Source of the DNA: Carnegiea gigantea
Taxonomy: Eukaryota > Streptophyta > Magnoliopsida > Caryophyllales > Cactaceae
Direction: 5' to 3'
Assembly (NCBI GenBank): GCA_029747015.1
Contig: JAKOGI010000126.1
Coordinates: forward strand, 346,501 to 410,500
DNA length: 64,000 nt
In this document: positions 11,601-24,002 of the stretch, in pieces
How the letters are laid out: the number at the start of each line of letters is the position of its first letter
How positions within the stretch are numbered: position 1 is the first letter of the stretch
Notes under the pieces: model-generated
What the model was told of the DNA's origin: nothing
Seen by the model: the letters and a program-made list of their open reading frames with translations, nothing else
Database searches by the model: none
Program-made: the position numbers and the translations under genes

Positions 11601-12164
11601 AGAGGGGGTTTCACGGCTGTGGATTATATAATTCAAACATGGTCAAAAGACTCATACTTTAATTAATAAAGGCATGCTTGTAAAATAATCAATCTGCGCA
11701 TATTGACATTCTTGAAACTTAAAAAAATATGCATTTAATTTGCATAATGACGATGATTAATCAATTAATCATGTTTCTAGTTCGCATATTAATCTAACAT
11801 GAATTTGATTAATCTGGACATGACTTCGATTAACACATAATCGCAAAAAGAATCATGCTTGTAAAAAATAAACATGTTAAGCATGAATTTCATATTACTA
11901 AAGACTCAATCTTTTAGTGTGTCCTGGTCATCACATAAGCATGCCTAATTTTTTTTTTTTAAATTCTGATACGCAAAAGAAACATGTTTTCTTCAATGTG
12001 GTAGCATAATTTGATCAATTAGGAAGGACATATCCATGATGTCAACAGACAATGACTCAAATTATGCCAAACGTCAATTTTTTTAGTATTGTTACAAAAT
12101 TAAACGAATTGATCACATGAGTGAGATATGAACGAATTGTTCGAGGCTAAACCGAGTAGTTTTG
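11601..12164. other. AT-rich 5' leader of element X, no gene seen
   Basis: Untranslated AT-rich sequence between the GC-rich island and the primer binding site. No reading frame or other signal found. Confidence 0.5.
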
Positions 12165-12176
12165 GCTGTGATACCA
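12165..12176 (-). other. Primer binding site of element X
   Basis: On the minus strand TGGTATCACAGC lies one base inside the 5' LTR. It matches the common plant copia initiator-Met tRNA site TGGTATCAGAGC with one change. Confidence 0.8.
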
Positions 12177-12177
12177 C

Positions 12178-12474
12178 TGTGGAAAAAATAGGACTAATCT
12201 GTAATGCAGAATTATCTGTTGGGAATAGCTCACGTTGATTTGTATGTGAGGCGGTTACCAGAGTCGCCTTTAGGGTTCACGTCCCAGACCCGAAACCCCG
12301 GTGGATGACTGGGTAGCCGTGAGAGGGGAAGGGAGAGTATGTAGTTTCTGTGTCACGTGTGTAACCCTAATTGATCCCCTGAAACCTCCTTATATAGGTT
12401 GGGAGAACAGTCAGGGAAGCCGCCCTAAGGCGCCTTAGTGGCCGTTGGGCCTAAAACATTAGGCCAGGGCAACA
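12178..12474 (-). repeat. 5' LTR of copia element X
   Basis: 297 bp, starting TGTGGAAAAAATAGG and ending GGCCAGGGCAACA on the plus view. It matches the left LTR over its whole length and adjoins the primer binding site. Confidence 0.8.
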
Positions 12475-12475
12475 G

Positions 12476-12951
12476 TTACCTTTTTAGCAATTAAACATTT
12501 AGTTCCCCAAAAAATTGTGAACACATAATACAAGATTACGGGATCCACATAGGATCAACATCCACACGCTCAAACCACCCAAACACAAGGCATCAAGTAT
12601 TAGGAAGTCAAAGAAAATTGAAAACATACCATAGACAATCGTGGGCTGTGGACAATGACCAATGTCAAACACCTGTGATCTTGAAATACTATGGATTTCT
12701 TAACTATAATCGAGGATATATTATACAATAATATACGCCATCAACAATTATACTTCTGATCTTTCCAATAATGAGTTAACTATATATGCAAGTTAGCTTA
12801 GTCAATTACCCCCCCCCCAAAATAAATATAAAGTGGAAGCAATCCCAATATGACAATATAACATCATATCAATTATAAATTTAGTTGAGTAAATTACATA
12901 CATGATTGTAGACCACTCTTAGTCTCAGTCAAATTTTATATACACCATGGC
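12476..12951. repeat. Direct repeat A, right copy
   Basis: It starts TTACCTTTTTAGC one base after the right LTR of X and ends CCATGGC, matching 2716-3187. Sequence after it belongs to LTR D; sequence before the left copy is different. The divergence between the A copies is similar to that between the LTRs of X. Confidence 0.8.
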
Positions 12952-13764
12952 CTTCAAAGGCCACTACATTTATGTACAAACTAATCAACATTGACTACGA
13001 GAATATCGATTACATCAAGAAAAATTAGAGACTATACTATACTGAAATTCATCCCCATTGCCATGTCTCATTCCATCAAACCATCAATTTGACACATAAT
13101 AAAAATGGCTTCTTTGTAAGAGATGAAATAGAGTCTTTAGATTGTTGGTATAAAAATTCGATTTGATGGATACAAATATCAGTTTGTCATATATAAATTG
13201 AGTGTCAAATTAATTGAGGCTTCTATTCAAGTGTAATTATTCTTTTTCTAAAGACTCTATTCACTCTCATGTGCAACATGACTGCTAAAATAGGTCTTTG
13301 GGATGCAAAAATGTCTTCCCTATCTTCATGTTGCACTCACGAAGATAGGAACCTAAGTGACCAAGACATAGTAGAAAGTTTGGAATAATGGTGTTAGTAT
13401 AACTCTCTTAATCATGCCCAGCAAGACCTTTTTTTAAAATGCATGCCAAGTTATCCATATTTATATATTTCATCATGCCTCTTCATGAAAGGATAACATT
13501 CTTTCATCAAACACCACTTTAAAAAGAACATGTCTCTTCATAAATACACCTTTTCATTGAAAGTATAAGTTAGTTAACTATCCAAACTAACTTGTACTTC
13601 TAAATAATTAATCAAATTAATTATTTAACAAAAGGTACATTGCAATAATTAATCATCAAAATAATTAATTATTATTTAGACATAATTAAAAAAATATTTA
13701 CATAACCATTTTTATGTAAATAATTATTTTATTAAATTTCCATTTTATGGAAATTACTCCAACA
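12952..13764 (-). mobile_element. LTR D of element Y, right (5') copy
   Basis: It shares its right end (ATTACTCCAACA) and several hundred bases with 1-823 in the same orientation. On the minus strand it starts TGTTGGAGTAATTTCC. The sequence after 13764 is unrelated to the interior of Y, so this is the outer edge of Y. The inner end of the LTR is not clear because repeat A and element X adjoin it. Confidence 0.6.
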
Positions 13765-13851
13765 AAGTTATCTACACTGAGGAAATGTAAAAAGCGTCAA
13801 TAGTGTTTGGGGTGGTTGACAGATTCCTTGTAATCTTGTAGAAATACCTTG

Positions 13852-14462
13852 TGTTGGGAAAAGGCGGAATAATGCGGGAGCAAATTCTTTTCCCTCTTTG
13901 TGCAATTAAGATAGGGAATTAAAATAAATAAACATCGTAAATAGAGACACGATTTTTACATGGAAAACCCTCCAAAACGAAGGTAAAAATAATAGGACTA
14001 TCAGCCCAAATATACTTCCACTATTTTATAGTAGGATTACAAATTTATCTTTTCTACACAATTTAGAGGGTACACACTCAATATCTCACCCACTCGGATG
14101 GTATACAAAAGATAATTTCTCACCTAATTTTGGTAGAACACCCTTACCAATTTATGGTGGTTTTTTCCTCAAGCGCTTCTAACACTTGATTGTTTGTGTT
14201 GTTGTTGTTTCTATGAAGGAGATTACGCCTTTATTTAAAGAGGTATTGGGAGAAGTATAACCAATGAGAAACCTCTCCTACGAAAATGCATCACCATTCT
14301 TAATTCTAAAACGTAAGTTTTGAACGTTTCCTCCGTCATCGTTTTTTTTTGTCTTCATTTCTCTCTCTTTCTCTCTCTCTCCCCTTTCCTTCTTTCTTTT
14401 TTTTTTTTTTTGGTTGTTTTGTATTTTTGTAACTCCTACCAATTAAGGAAGGAATTCCAATA
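13852..14462 (-). repeat. 3' LTR of the Tnt1-like element
   Basis: 611 bp, starting TGTTGGGAAAAGGCGG. The right end has decayed from CCAACA to CCAATA. It contains long T and CT runs (14341-14411) that account for the length difference from the other LTR. Confidence 0.8.
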
Positions 14463-14476
14463 ATTCTCCCCCTTCC
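14463..14476 (-). other. Polypurine tract of the Tnt1-like element
   Basis: Minus strand GGAAGGGGGAGAAT directly before the 3' LTR. Confidence 0.75.
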
Positions 14477-14579
14477 TGACTTAATTGTGGAACATCACAT
14501 CGGCACCTTCGCAACAGTTTTCAAACTTCTTAATTAGTAGCACCTACATCACTATGCCTGACCAATTTTCATTAGTGTG

Positions 14580-17500
14580 GACTTTCTTAAACTATAAGAG
14601 CTTATTTTCTAACACTTCCCATATCCAGTGATAGCGAGCATCAATATGTTTCGAACGGGAGCGAAAAGTAGAGTTCTTGGCTAAATGTATAGCACTTTGG
14701 CTATCCCTTCGCAACATGTATTTGTCTTGTTCACTGCCAATTCGAGTAGGAAATTTCTCATCCATATAATCTCCTTACATGCTTCAGTAGCTGCAACATA
14801 TTCAGCCTCAGTGGTTGACAGGGCAACATATTTTTTGAGCTTAGATTGCTAAGACACTGCTCTCAGTGCAAAAGTAGTCAAATACCCAGAAGCTGACTTC
14901 CAAGAATCAATATCACCGGCTAGATCAGCATCTGTGTAACCCACTAACACGGGTTGTTCTTGACCAAAACACAAACATTTCTTGGTTGTTCCCCTAAGAT
15001 ATCGCAATATCCATTTTACCGCTGTCCAGTGTTCTTTTCCTTGATTAGTTAAGAATCGACTTGAGACACGTACCGCGTAAGCAATAACAGGCCTAGTACA
15101 TATCACAGCATATATTAGGCTGCCGACAGCAGATGAATAAGGAACACTCTTCATTTCTACTTTATCTTTCTTGCTTGTTGGACTTTGCTTCATACTTGGC
15201 TTGAAATGTCCAGCAAGAGGCGTGCTAACGCCTCTAACAAGTTTGGCCTTATGCATGTTGAATCTTTCCAACAATTTTTCAACATAACTCTCTTGGGATA
15301 ACCATAATAACTTCTTTGATCTATCTCAGATTATTTTCATCCCAAGAATCTTCTTTTTGATCCAAATGCTTCATGGCAAATGATTTACGTAACGCCTTCT
15401 TTAAAGCAGAAATTTTCATTGGATCATGCCCAACAATTATCATGTCATTGACATAGAGTAATAATTTGATGAAATCTTCACCATCATATTTCTTTACGAA
15501 GACACAATGGCCAGTGAGTGTCTTCTTGAAATTATGTTTAGCCATAAAGGAATCGAATTTCTTACACTGTTGCCTAGGTGCTTATTTAAGACCATAGAGG
15601 CTCTTCTGAAGTCGAAATACCAAATTTTCTTTACCTACAACTTCAAACCCTTCAGGTTGTTTATATATTTCCTCCTCTAGGCCATCATGTAAAAATGCTG
15701 TCTTGACGTCAAGTTGTTCTATTTTCAAGTCTAGACTGGTGGCTAGACTAAGGACAACTCGGATTGAAGACATTTTCACAACAGGAGAAAATATCTCTTC
15801 AAAATCTATTCCTTTCTTCTGAATGAACCCTTTCACTACCTGACGAGCTTTATACCTCAGTCTTGGGTTATTCTCCTCATTCTTGAGTCTATACACGCAT
15901 CAGTTTCTCAAGGCCTTTCTTCCTTTAAGTAATTCCACTAGATCATATGTATGATTCTCACGCAAGAATTCAATTTCTTTTTGCATGGCTTTCATCCATT
16001 CTACCTTATGGCAATCAGCCATTGCTTCTTCGTAACTCTGAGGCTCTCCCTCATCTGTAAGAGTTACATATTCATCTGAGTTATATCTAGTGGATGGTCT
16101 TCTTTCTCTGGTAGATCGCCTCAATTGAGGCTCTTCTTGAGATCTTTCCTCAGCAGATTCAGCACCAAATATAGTCAACTCATCTTGACCTTCCTCTCGA
16201 TCATCGTTGGAGGAAGAGATAGAATTGTCATTTGCGCTAGTTTGATTATTATTTTCTGTTGTATTCTCTCATGCATTATCACGAACCATAGGGGATGAAC
16301 CAGAATCAGAATCTGTAACACCTCTGTGTTTATGATTTTTCTTTTTCAAATCTTCTATCGTTTGGTTTTCAAAGAATACAACATCTCGACTTCTTATAAT
16401 CCTTTTACTTACCGAATCCCAAAGTCAATAGCCAAACTCATCTCTGGGTGATCCGAGATAAATACACTCCCTTGTTTTCAAATCAAGTTTGGCTCGCTCG
16501 TCCTTAGGAATATGGACGAATGCCCGACGACTAAACACTTTCACGTGGTTGTATGCGGTTTGGACCGAATTTCCTCTGGTATAGCACCATCCAAAGAAAC
16601 TGATGGTGAAAGATTTATTATGTTAACCGCAGTCTTCACGGCCTCTCCCCAAAAGGAGTTAGGGAGTTTAGCGTGAGAAAGCATACATCGAACTTTTTCT
16701 TCGATTGTTCGATTCATTCTCTCAGCTAAGCAATTTAGCTGAGGTGTCTTCAGTGGTGTTTTCTCCAGCCAGATCCCATGTAACTTGCAATATGATTCAA
16801 AGGAACCATAGTATTCTCCACCATTGTCTGCTCAAATGCTCTTTAATTTTTGTCCAGTTTCACATTCTACTTTACATGAAACTCCTTGAATGCTTCAAGG
16901 ACTTGGTCCTTTGTTTTCAACAAAGAAACCTAAACCTTTCTTGAATGGTCATCGATAAAAGCAACAAAGCGTAATGCTCCGCCAAGCGACTTTTCAGTCA
17001 TAGAGCATACATCACTATGAACCAAATCAAGAATGCACTTTCTTCTGGTGGGTCGAACATTTCTATGAAATGCCACCCTATGTTGTTTGCCAGCCAAACA
17101 ATCTATACAATTTACCTTTTATATTGGCAAGGAGCTCTTTTCTGGCTAGAATTTGCAATCCTTTTTTACTCATGTATCTGAGTCTTTTATGCCATAACTC
17201 CAAATTTGAGTCATCATAGGCAACATTAAGGTCCCCCTTGCACAACTTTCCTTGCATACAGTACAAGGACTCTTCCTTTTATCCTCTAGCAACAATTACA
17301 CTTCCTTTGGTGAGCTTCCATATTCCTCCACCAAACTTATTAACCAAACCGGCATCAACAAGTTTTCCTGCTGATATAAGATTGAGGCGCATGTCTGGAA
17401 CATGCCCCACATTTTTTAACATGAGCTTGTATCCTGTGTTGGTTATCAAGGCGATGTCACCAATACCAACAGTTTTGCTCGAAACTTGATTCCCCATCTT

Positions 17501-18473
17501 CACATTACCAAAATGACCACTTTGGTAAGATGAGAAAACAATGTTCATATGCAGTGACATGAAAAGCGGCACCTGAGTCAAAAATCCATGAACAATCACT
17601 ATCGGCTAGATTGGGATAATTTTCTTCTCCAATGAGGAACACATCATTTTCATCTGTTGCTACAACAACATTAGTGCTTTTATCTTCTTTCTTGTATTCA
17701 ATCTAATCTGGTTTAACTTTTCTAGCCTTCTGGCAATCAAATTTCTTATGGCCTGGTTTGCCACAGTAATAACAAACAAATTTAGGGCGACATTTAGGTC
17801 TGCCCCTGGACTTATCACGCCCTTTATTTCTCGCATAGTTCTCATTTCTACTGTGATTGTCAACAAAGTTGGCTTCAGATTGAATTGAAAGGTCTCTTTC
17901 TTTTCTTCTAACTTCTTCAATTAGGAGACTGTCGGCCACAATATCCATAATGAGTTTTCCTTCTGAGGTGGAGTGACTCAATGTAACTACCAATATCTCC
18001 CAACTCTTGGACAATGAACTAACAAGCAATAGTGCCTACAACTCATCATCGAGCTTCATCTTGATTTTTGCCAGTTGATTTATGAGCCCCTTGAAATTGT
18101 TCACGTGCTCAATCATATTTTGCCCGTCACTATACTGGAGTTTCACCAATCGTCTTGCGAGCAGAGCTTTGTTGCGCAGCATCTTCTTTTGGATCAAAGA
18201 CTCAAGCTTTGTCCATAGTTCGTACACATTGCCGAAATTTGACACATGCTTAAACAAACTTCTGTCTATATACTTTCGGATCATCGCAATAGCTTTACGA
18301 TTTAGCAACTTCCATTCATGTCGTTTTTACCTTCTGGCATATCTTTCTTTGTTCAAAATAGGCACAGCAAAATCTTTACAAATTAGATGGTCCTCCATCA
18401 TGACCTTCCAGTATGAGTAGTTATCTATCGTAAGTTTGATCATGTCACCATTATAAATGATAACACCTTCCAT
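14580..18473 (-). pseudogene. Tnt1-like gag-pol polyprotein, broken
   Basis: Minus strand, starting at ATG 18473-18471 (MEGVIIYNGDMIKLT). Gag continues through 18308-18036 and ends in a CCHC knuckle CYYCGKPGHKKFDC (about 17772). A protease-side segment follows (GHVPDMRLNLISAGK, about 17390), then the pre-integrase segment LWHKRLRYMSKKGLQ (about 17180). Integrase around 16900-16200 is badly eroded. RT has LKIEQLDVKTAFLHDGLEEE (about 15700), but the catalytic box reads LLYVNDMIIVG at 15460-15440, Asn replacing the first Asp. RNase H shows GYTDADLAGD (about 14935) and KHIDARYHWI (about 14640). Multiple stops and shifts plus the lost Asp make it inactive. Confidence 0.85.
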
Positions 18474-18503
18474 CTTGATTACACAAGAATGTGGCTGCTT
18501 AAC

Positions 18504-18517
18504 TGGCTCTGATACCA
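18504..18517 (-). other. Primer binding site of the Tnt1-like element
   Basis: Minus strand TGGTATCAGAGCCA, complementary to the 3' end of initiator Met tRNA, next to the 5' LTR. Confidence 0.85.
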
Positions 18518-18518
18518 C

Positions 18519-19117
18519 TGTTGGGAAAAGGCAGAATAATACGGAAGCAAATTTTTCCCCCCTGTGTGCAATTAAGATAGGCAATTAAAATAAATAAATA
18601 TCGTAGATAGAAACACAATTTTTTATGTGAAAAACCCTCCAAAACGAAGGTAAAAACCACGGGACTATCAATCCAAATATACTTCCACCATTTTATAGTA
18701 GGATTACAAATATATCTCCTCTAGACAATTTAGAGAGCTTACACTCAATATCTCACCCACTCGAATGGTATACAAAAGATAATTTATCGCCTAATTTTGG
18801 TGGAACAGCCTCACCAATTTATGGTGGTTTTTCCCTCAAGTGCTTATATCACTTGATTGTTTGTGTTGTTTCTATGAAGGAAGATTACGCCTCTATTTAA
18901 AGAGGTATTGGGAGAAGTATAACCAATGAAAAACCTCTACTATGAAACCACATCACCATTCTTAATTCTAAAACGTAAGTTTTGAATGTTTCCCCTATTG
19001 TTTTTTTTTTTTTTTTTTTGGTCTTTATTTCTCTCTCTTTCTCTCTCTCCCCTTTCCTTCTTTTTTTTGCTTTTTTTTTTTGGGTAACTCCTACCAATTA
19101 AGGAAGGAATTCCAACA
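18519..19117 (-). repeat. 5' LTR of the Tnt1-like element
   Basis: 599 bp, TGTTGGGAAAAGGC to GGAATTCCAACA. It aligns with the left LTR throughout; homopolymer tracts near 19001-19080 differ in length. Confidence 0.8.
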
Positions 19118-19918
19118 GGTCCCTTGCCTATGATATATTGCTTTTCCTCCACAGTTTAGGGCATCATAATCTCTTATGCAGTCCTAAAATAAAGGAACCA
19201 CTAAATATATGATACTAATCGCAGCCTCAATTTGCACTAGGAATATTAGCTAGAATGCAAGACTAACGACTGATAAAGGCTTAGGTGAATACAGCCATGC
19301 CGTGCATGGATCTTCTATAGAGCAATCAAATTACTCATGATAGTGTCATTTTACGAATTCAAAAATACCAGGACATTTTACAGTCAAATTGTCTAAATCC
19401 TAAATCCAGAAAAAATTGTGTCAAAACAGCAATCCATTTATCCTTCCTACTATAACGACCCATATTCCTCATAAGTCATAACCATATCAAAACTATGAAA
19501 CCAACCTTGCCCATCATAGATGAACCAAATGTTGCAAAACAGAGTCAATGGAACAATGTCCTGCCACTCCAGGTCAAAAATTATCCAGGCTCGAGGTAGA
19601 ATATCCATCTAACGACTAAAGAAAACCAGGGGAAGTGTGCTCAAATCAAAGATCAAATTTATCTAATATCTAGCCCCAGACCGAAACCCTAGCACAAGGT
19701 TGTTTGTTTACCCACTCAAATCATATCAAATGTCCCAAATCGAAAGTCAAGCACAAGCCACGAGGCAACAAAACTGAGGAAAAGGCATCGAACGCTAATT
19801 CAAGTTTACAAAATCCTTGTTTGCTTCGCACATATCAAAGGGAAAACAATGGAAGAGAAACCCAACCCTATCAATAACCTAATCTAATCGTTGCTATATA
19901 CACCACTATCGCAGATCA
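19118..19918. other. No gene seen
   Basis: About 0.8 kb of non-repetitive-looking AT-rich sequence between the Tnt1-like element and the segmental duplication. No conserved frame or RNA gene recognised. Confidence 0.4.
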
Positions 19919-20244
19919 GAGAGTCCTCAAATAGGAAAAAAAGAGCGATAAGCCAACAAAACGAAAGGACACCTTAACCATAATTGAAGAAACTCAGGAG
20001 CAATCTCCACGAACCGTGCAAAGATCCAATGCAAGAACGCGAGACAGAGTATGCAATGACACAGGAAAATTGGGAAGGGTTGGGGATATCTATAACCCCG
20101 CTGAGGGGGTCTAAGGTACATACCTATGTACTACGCTCAGGTATATACCTATATAAGAGGCATTATATAATTGGGCTAAGCCCCTATTTCATTTCTCTAA
20201 TCCAACAATCATTTTTGTAATTCCCCCAGCGCAACCGACTAGAA

Positions 20245-20415
20245 AAAAATATATTGCAGGGAACAGAAAGTACACTGCAGACAAGAAAAGATACTCTATA
20301 GGTACGAAAAGATACATTGCAGGAAACAAACGCTATACTGCAGTGAAAGAAAAGATACACTATAAAACAGAAAAGATAAACTACTATAGGAAAAAAAAAA
20401 GATACACTACAACAT
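20245..20415. repeat. Degenerate tandem repeat, GATACAYTRCAGG-like
   Basis: Units of about 22-30 bp repeat five to seven times (ATATTGCAGGGAACAGAAA, GATACATTGCAGGAAACAAA, GATACACTATAAAACAGAAAA). A homologous array is in copy 2 at about 56515-56670. Confidence 0.7.
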
Positions 20416-22059
20416 ATCAAGCGCGCGTCCACTACACGACTCCAGGATGTGTGCCATGCTAGGTAGATACGTTTGTATCTAAGAAATTTCCATGTAACAA
20501 CGGATATCACGCGCTTTTTACGCGCTACCCGATTCACGCGTTTGTGACACAGTCAACACGTGTTTTAGAAGATTTACGCGTATTTTAGGTTTCAACCTTT
20601 CCTTTTTAATGTGACCCTTTTGGTTCCCAGTTGGTTTCTTTTATTTCCAGTTGGTTTACTAGTTAGGATGTAGTAATCCAACTTTTCCCCCCTCCTAGCA
20701 AAATAAAACAAACTCCAATGCCTAGTTGTAAAACAAATGAATCAATGAGTTTTTCACATATCCAAATCCCATAACCCTCGTTTTTGACATAAATATATCC
20801 TATGCTTCTACATTATTTTTTAAAAAAATAAATGCAATAATCAAATCTAGAAAATAGAAAATCATCAAAAAAATCAAGTTCTTTCTTTTAGCATATAATT
20901 TTTTTCCTATAACTTTGTACTTATAGGTAAAAAAAAGTATCTATCGTCAAAAATAATCACTAAACTTAAAACATCTAAATATGCTTAAGAACGATAAGTT
21001 GCAGTTGATATCAAAGGAGTAACTTATCACTGATATTTCCCAAGACATACAGTAAAAGGTTTAATTCTTATTTTAAAAAATCCATATTTTAATTTCCTTC
21101 GCGTCATCTTGAAAGGGAAAACCAAAATCTAAATTTAGAAAAGGATAAAAAAAAAAAAATAAAGTCACGACATATACTGTATCTAATCTAAAATAATGAA
21201 GGGTTAAAGTATCAAAGCTTAAGATCTATTGGACATAACATGTAAAATCATGCAACCTACAAACAAATAGGATTGAAGAAAACCCAAGATTCTATCGGGC
21301 CTATTCAAACATGCACATGCAAAAAGAATTCAAAATGACTATAATTCAAGTATTAAAACCCATAAACGATTGGATATATTGAAACATGTGATATGTAAGA
21401 TAGATTATATCTATAACTAGGAACATAACATCTGTAAGAAAATTTATCAAGAAGATCCATTAAACTAAGAAGTTGGAACATAACAGTAACACAATAGACC
21501 AATAGAACTCACTAATAAAAACTCGATTAAGATATTTCCAATCTTCAAAATGAGCACGGTTAAGATAGAAGAAATCACCTGCAGTGTGCAACATCCCACA
21601 CTGCTGTTGTCGAACAAAATCCAGGAAAAACTGGCAATAGGCAGGCACTACCATGGCTCACATGGCCAGGAATATATTCACATCCTTTCACAAGCATCAT
21701 TCACATTATTTCATGAAAATCCCAACCAAGAGGACCCAAACAACAAACACCCAAAAGCCAACCAAAGTCGAACTAGAAGCTCAATGACATTCACTGAGCA
21801 GTAATTCAAAACAAGAAAACAGGGGAGAGAATGCAGTAAACTATAGATTGCCTGAAGAGAAAAAGTAAATGAATGGTGATCTCCCAAAAAAAGGTAAATG
21901 ATTGGTGAAAGAAGAACCTGAAGTACTTTGGCTCACAGAACTGATATCAATCAGACTGAAAAAGAATCTACAATGGACAAGGTTTTTAGAAGCTTTCAGT
22001 AATGGCTACCTCTCATAACCAATTTGTTCACCAACCCAAATGGCTGTGCTTTGATGTAT

Positions 22060-23378
22060 ACACCAAAAAATACACCTCCCTACGATCCAATGGCAAATGA
22101 GTTGACAAGGGAAGCGCAATTGCTACATTACACCAGATGCAGGAAACAAGGCTGTACCAAATCACATGTCTCACGCAGACCAATCAAACACTGCTGATAT
22201 TGCATCAGACACAAGTAGAATCAGTACAAACATCAAGAATTGACTGAACTCCAAGCCAGTTGTTCCCTCATCAGCAGGAACTAGCAGCTTGAAAATCCCA
22301 GAATTCAAATTTAGAGTCCAGGAGAAGTAACCAAACATCAATTGACCACAAGAGACAAACCCAAACAGAGTCCATAGCCTTCGCAGCCTCAAAGCAGTTG
22401 ACAAAGTATGACCTGAACAAGAAACCCAAGTACATAAACCAAACAAGAACGACGTACAAATGCATACGATGTCATGTAAGACAATTGATCAAAAAGCACA
22501 TAATAGATGACCACATCCTAGCAAGAGAAGATACCGACGGAGATTCACTTAGACTACAAGATTCATACAACTGCAATGATTGACAAAGGATGACCGCATC
22601 CTAGAAAGAGAAGTCCACATCGAAAAACCCAGGAACAGTGAACAATTGTAACAGAAACATAGATCTGATTAAACAAAAAGAACCCCCCCCCCAAAAAAAA
22701 AAAGAAATCTAGCATAGTTATGGAACTATATGCTAAAATCCAGAGCACTGAAAAGCTTGGAATGAAAATCGAGGGATAGATAAATCTGAAATAACTCCAA
22801 AGGTAAACAGTGCATGATTGGTAGTTGGTACAATCAACAATACAACTAGCTCCAGGTAAGTTGTGAACTCCTAACTCAGTAACTTCATTGCCACCATCAT
22901 CAACATACAATAAGAAAATCTGCCTCCACATATGAAAACCAACACAACTCCACACCAACTGCTTAGAACCAGAATGAACTCGGAAACAGGTGGCATAACC
23001 TCTAGCCTGTGTAGGATTCCCAGGACCACCTATCAACAATACAATTGGTTGGAGGTGCAGGACAATGTCAAGCCAGGAACTGCACTGGTTCCCCGTTTCA
23101 TCAACTCAGAACGAGAATACCTTCATGGCAGGGACACCAGAGAATTGAATTAGGAGTACAGAAAGCCTTACATATTCTACCAGGAACATCAAAGCAGCAG
23201 TACTTGGTTGACTTGAAAGAAGAAAACCCTGGACCTTTTCCTACCACTGTACAACCTGAGAGACATACCAGAGAAGAATTATAGCTCCAATGAGCAGCAT
23301 ACAAAACAAGTCCACCAATGCCCCAACATGCAAATCAACAAATAGGATAAAGAGTTCAGATACTCATTGAGCAGTAAT
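22060..23378. repeat. Identical core of the duplication, copy 1
   Basis: Matches 58907-60225 base for base in my line-by-line reading, including a C10-A11 homopolymer at 22683-22703. The bases just outside differ (22059 T against C; 23379 T against C). Several open frames of 60-158 codons on both strands are the same in both copies only because the DNA is identical. I recognise no domain in them. Confidence 0.85.
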
Positions 23379-23579
23379 TCAAAACCAGCTGGGGCGAAAA
23401 AGAAACAAGTACAGTACACTAAACGACTTACTGCTCCAATAGAAAATTAAATTAACAGTAGAGCAACAAAATAAACCACACACAGAATTGAAATTCATCA
23501 GGCTCAAAGCATCAGATCCCTTGGCAGCAGCTGGGCAAAGCTTTTCAAAACCTCGCATCAGTAGTTAGCTTTCATAACC

Positions 23580-24002
23580 TGTTGGGTTTTGGCCCAATTT
23601 GCACTCCACAGCCCGTGGTGGACAACGGCTGTTTAGCTGTGGCGGTTAGGGTTTCTCGCAGGTTTCTCGCTCATCCTACCCTTTTATAAAGGGCACGCCT
23701 CCTACCTTCTAAAAACACCAACAGAAAATACTATTCGAGCATTCAGTTCCACTTTCCTAGATTTGTGAGTGAGCGTTATAGAGAGTTTATAATCTCTAAT
23801 CGATCTTCCTGTTAAAACATATCGTTCTAAAATCGATCTTGTACTCCTCTTCTCTATAGTGGATTTGTGACTCATCGTCGTCCGTGGTTTTTCCCACATT
23901 GGGTATTCCACGTAAATTCCAATGTTGATTTGTTATTACTTGGTTATATTATCTTTGTGATTTATTTGTTGCATTCATTCAATTTTTTAACCGATCCTAA
24001 CA
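23580..24002. mobile_element. Solo LTR, copy 1, TSD TAACC
   Basis: 423 bp starting TGTTGGGTTTTGGCCC and ending ACCGATCCTAACA. TAACC flanks it at 23575-23579 and 24003-24007. There is no interior sequence, primer site or polypurine tract, so it is a solo LTR left by LTR-LTR recombination. The homologous insertion is in copy 2 at the same site, so it predates the duplication. Related modules at 22014-22024 and 61072-61083 preserve a site without the LTR (CATAACCAATT). Confidence 0.85.

Larger units (their letters stand above)
3188..12474 (-). mobile_element. Decayed Ty1/copia element X (with a nested CACTA element)
   Basis: The element is bounded by two 297-bp direct LTRs (3188-3484 and 12178-12474) that start TGT and end AACA on the plus view. 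An initiator-Met-type primer site (minus strand TGGTATCACAGC) lies just inside the right LTR, so the element is on the minus strand. In the minus direction, gag remnants come first (about 9570-9150), then integrase (about 8660-8000), reverse transcriptase (7330-7237 continuing at 5646-4998) and RNase H (about 4980-4400). Every domain is broken by stops or shifts. The LTRs differ at roughly 7% of positions by eye, so it is old. No short target duplication is present; the flanks are the long repeats A. Confidence 0.8.
13852..19117 (-). mobile_element. Tnt1-like Ty1/copia element, decayed
   Basis: Two direct LTRs (13852-14462 and 18519-19117) both start TGTTGGGAAAAGGC. A perfect initiator-Met primer site lies inside the right LTR and a purine tract (AAGGGGGAGAAT on the minus strand) lies inside the left one, so the element is on the minus strand. 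The polyprotein between them resembles the Tnt1 / Tork lineage but is broken many times. Flanks CCTTG (13847-13851) and GGTCC (19118-19122) do not match, so I see no clean target duplication. Confidence 0.85.

Noticed and set aside
13847..19126. CCTTG as target duplication of the Tnt1-like element
   Set aside because: CCTTG occurs at 19122-19126, but four bases lie between it and the LTR end, so the match is not at the required position.
18897..19152. Lys/Glu-rich minus-strand ORFs
   Set aside because: They are translations of the T-rich and CT-rich microsatellite part of an LTR.
22171..23304. Open frames of 60-158 codons on both strands, identical in both duplicates
   Set aside because: Their conservation is only the DNA identity of the 1319-bp core. 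Frames overlap on both strands and show no recognisable domain.
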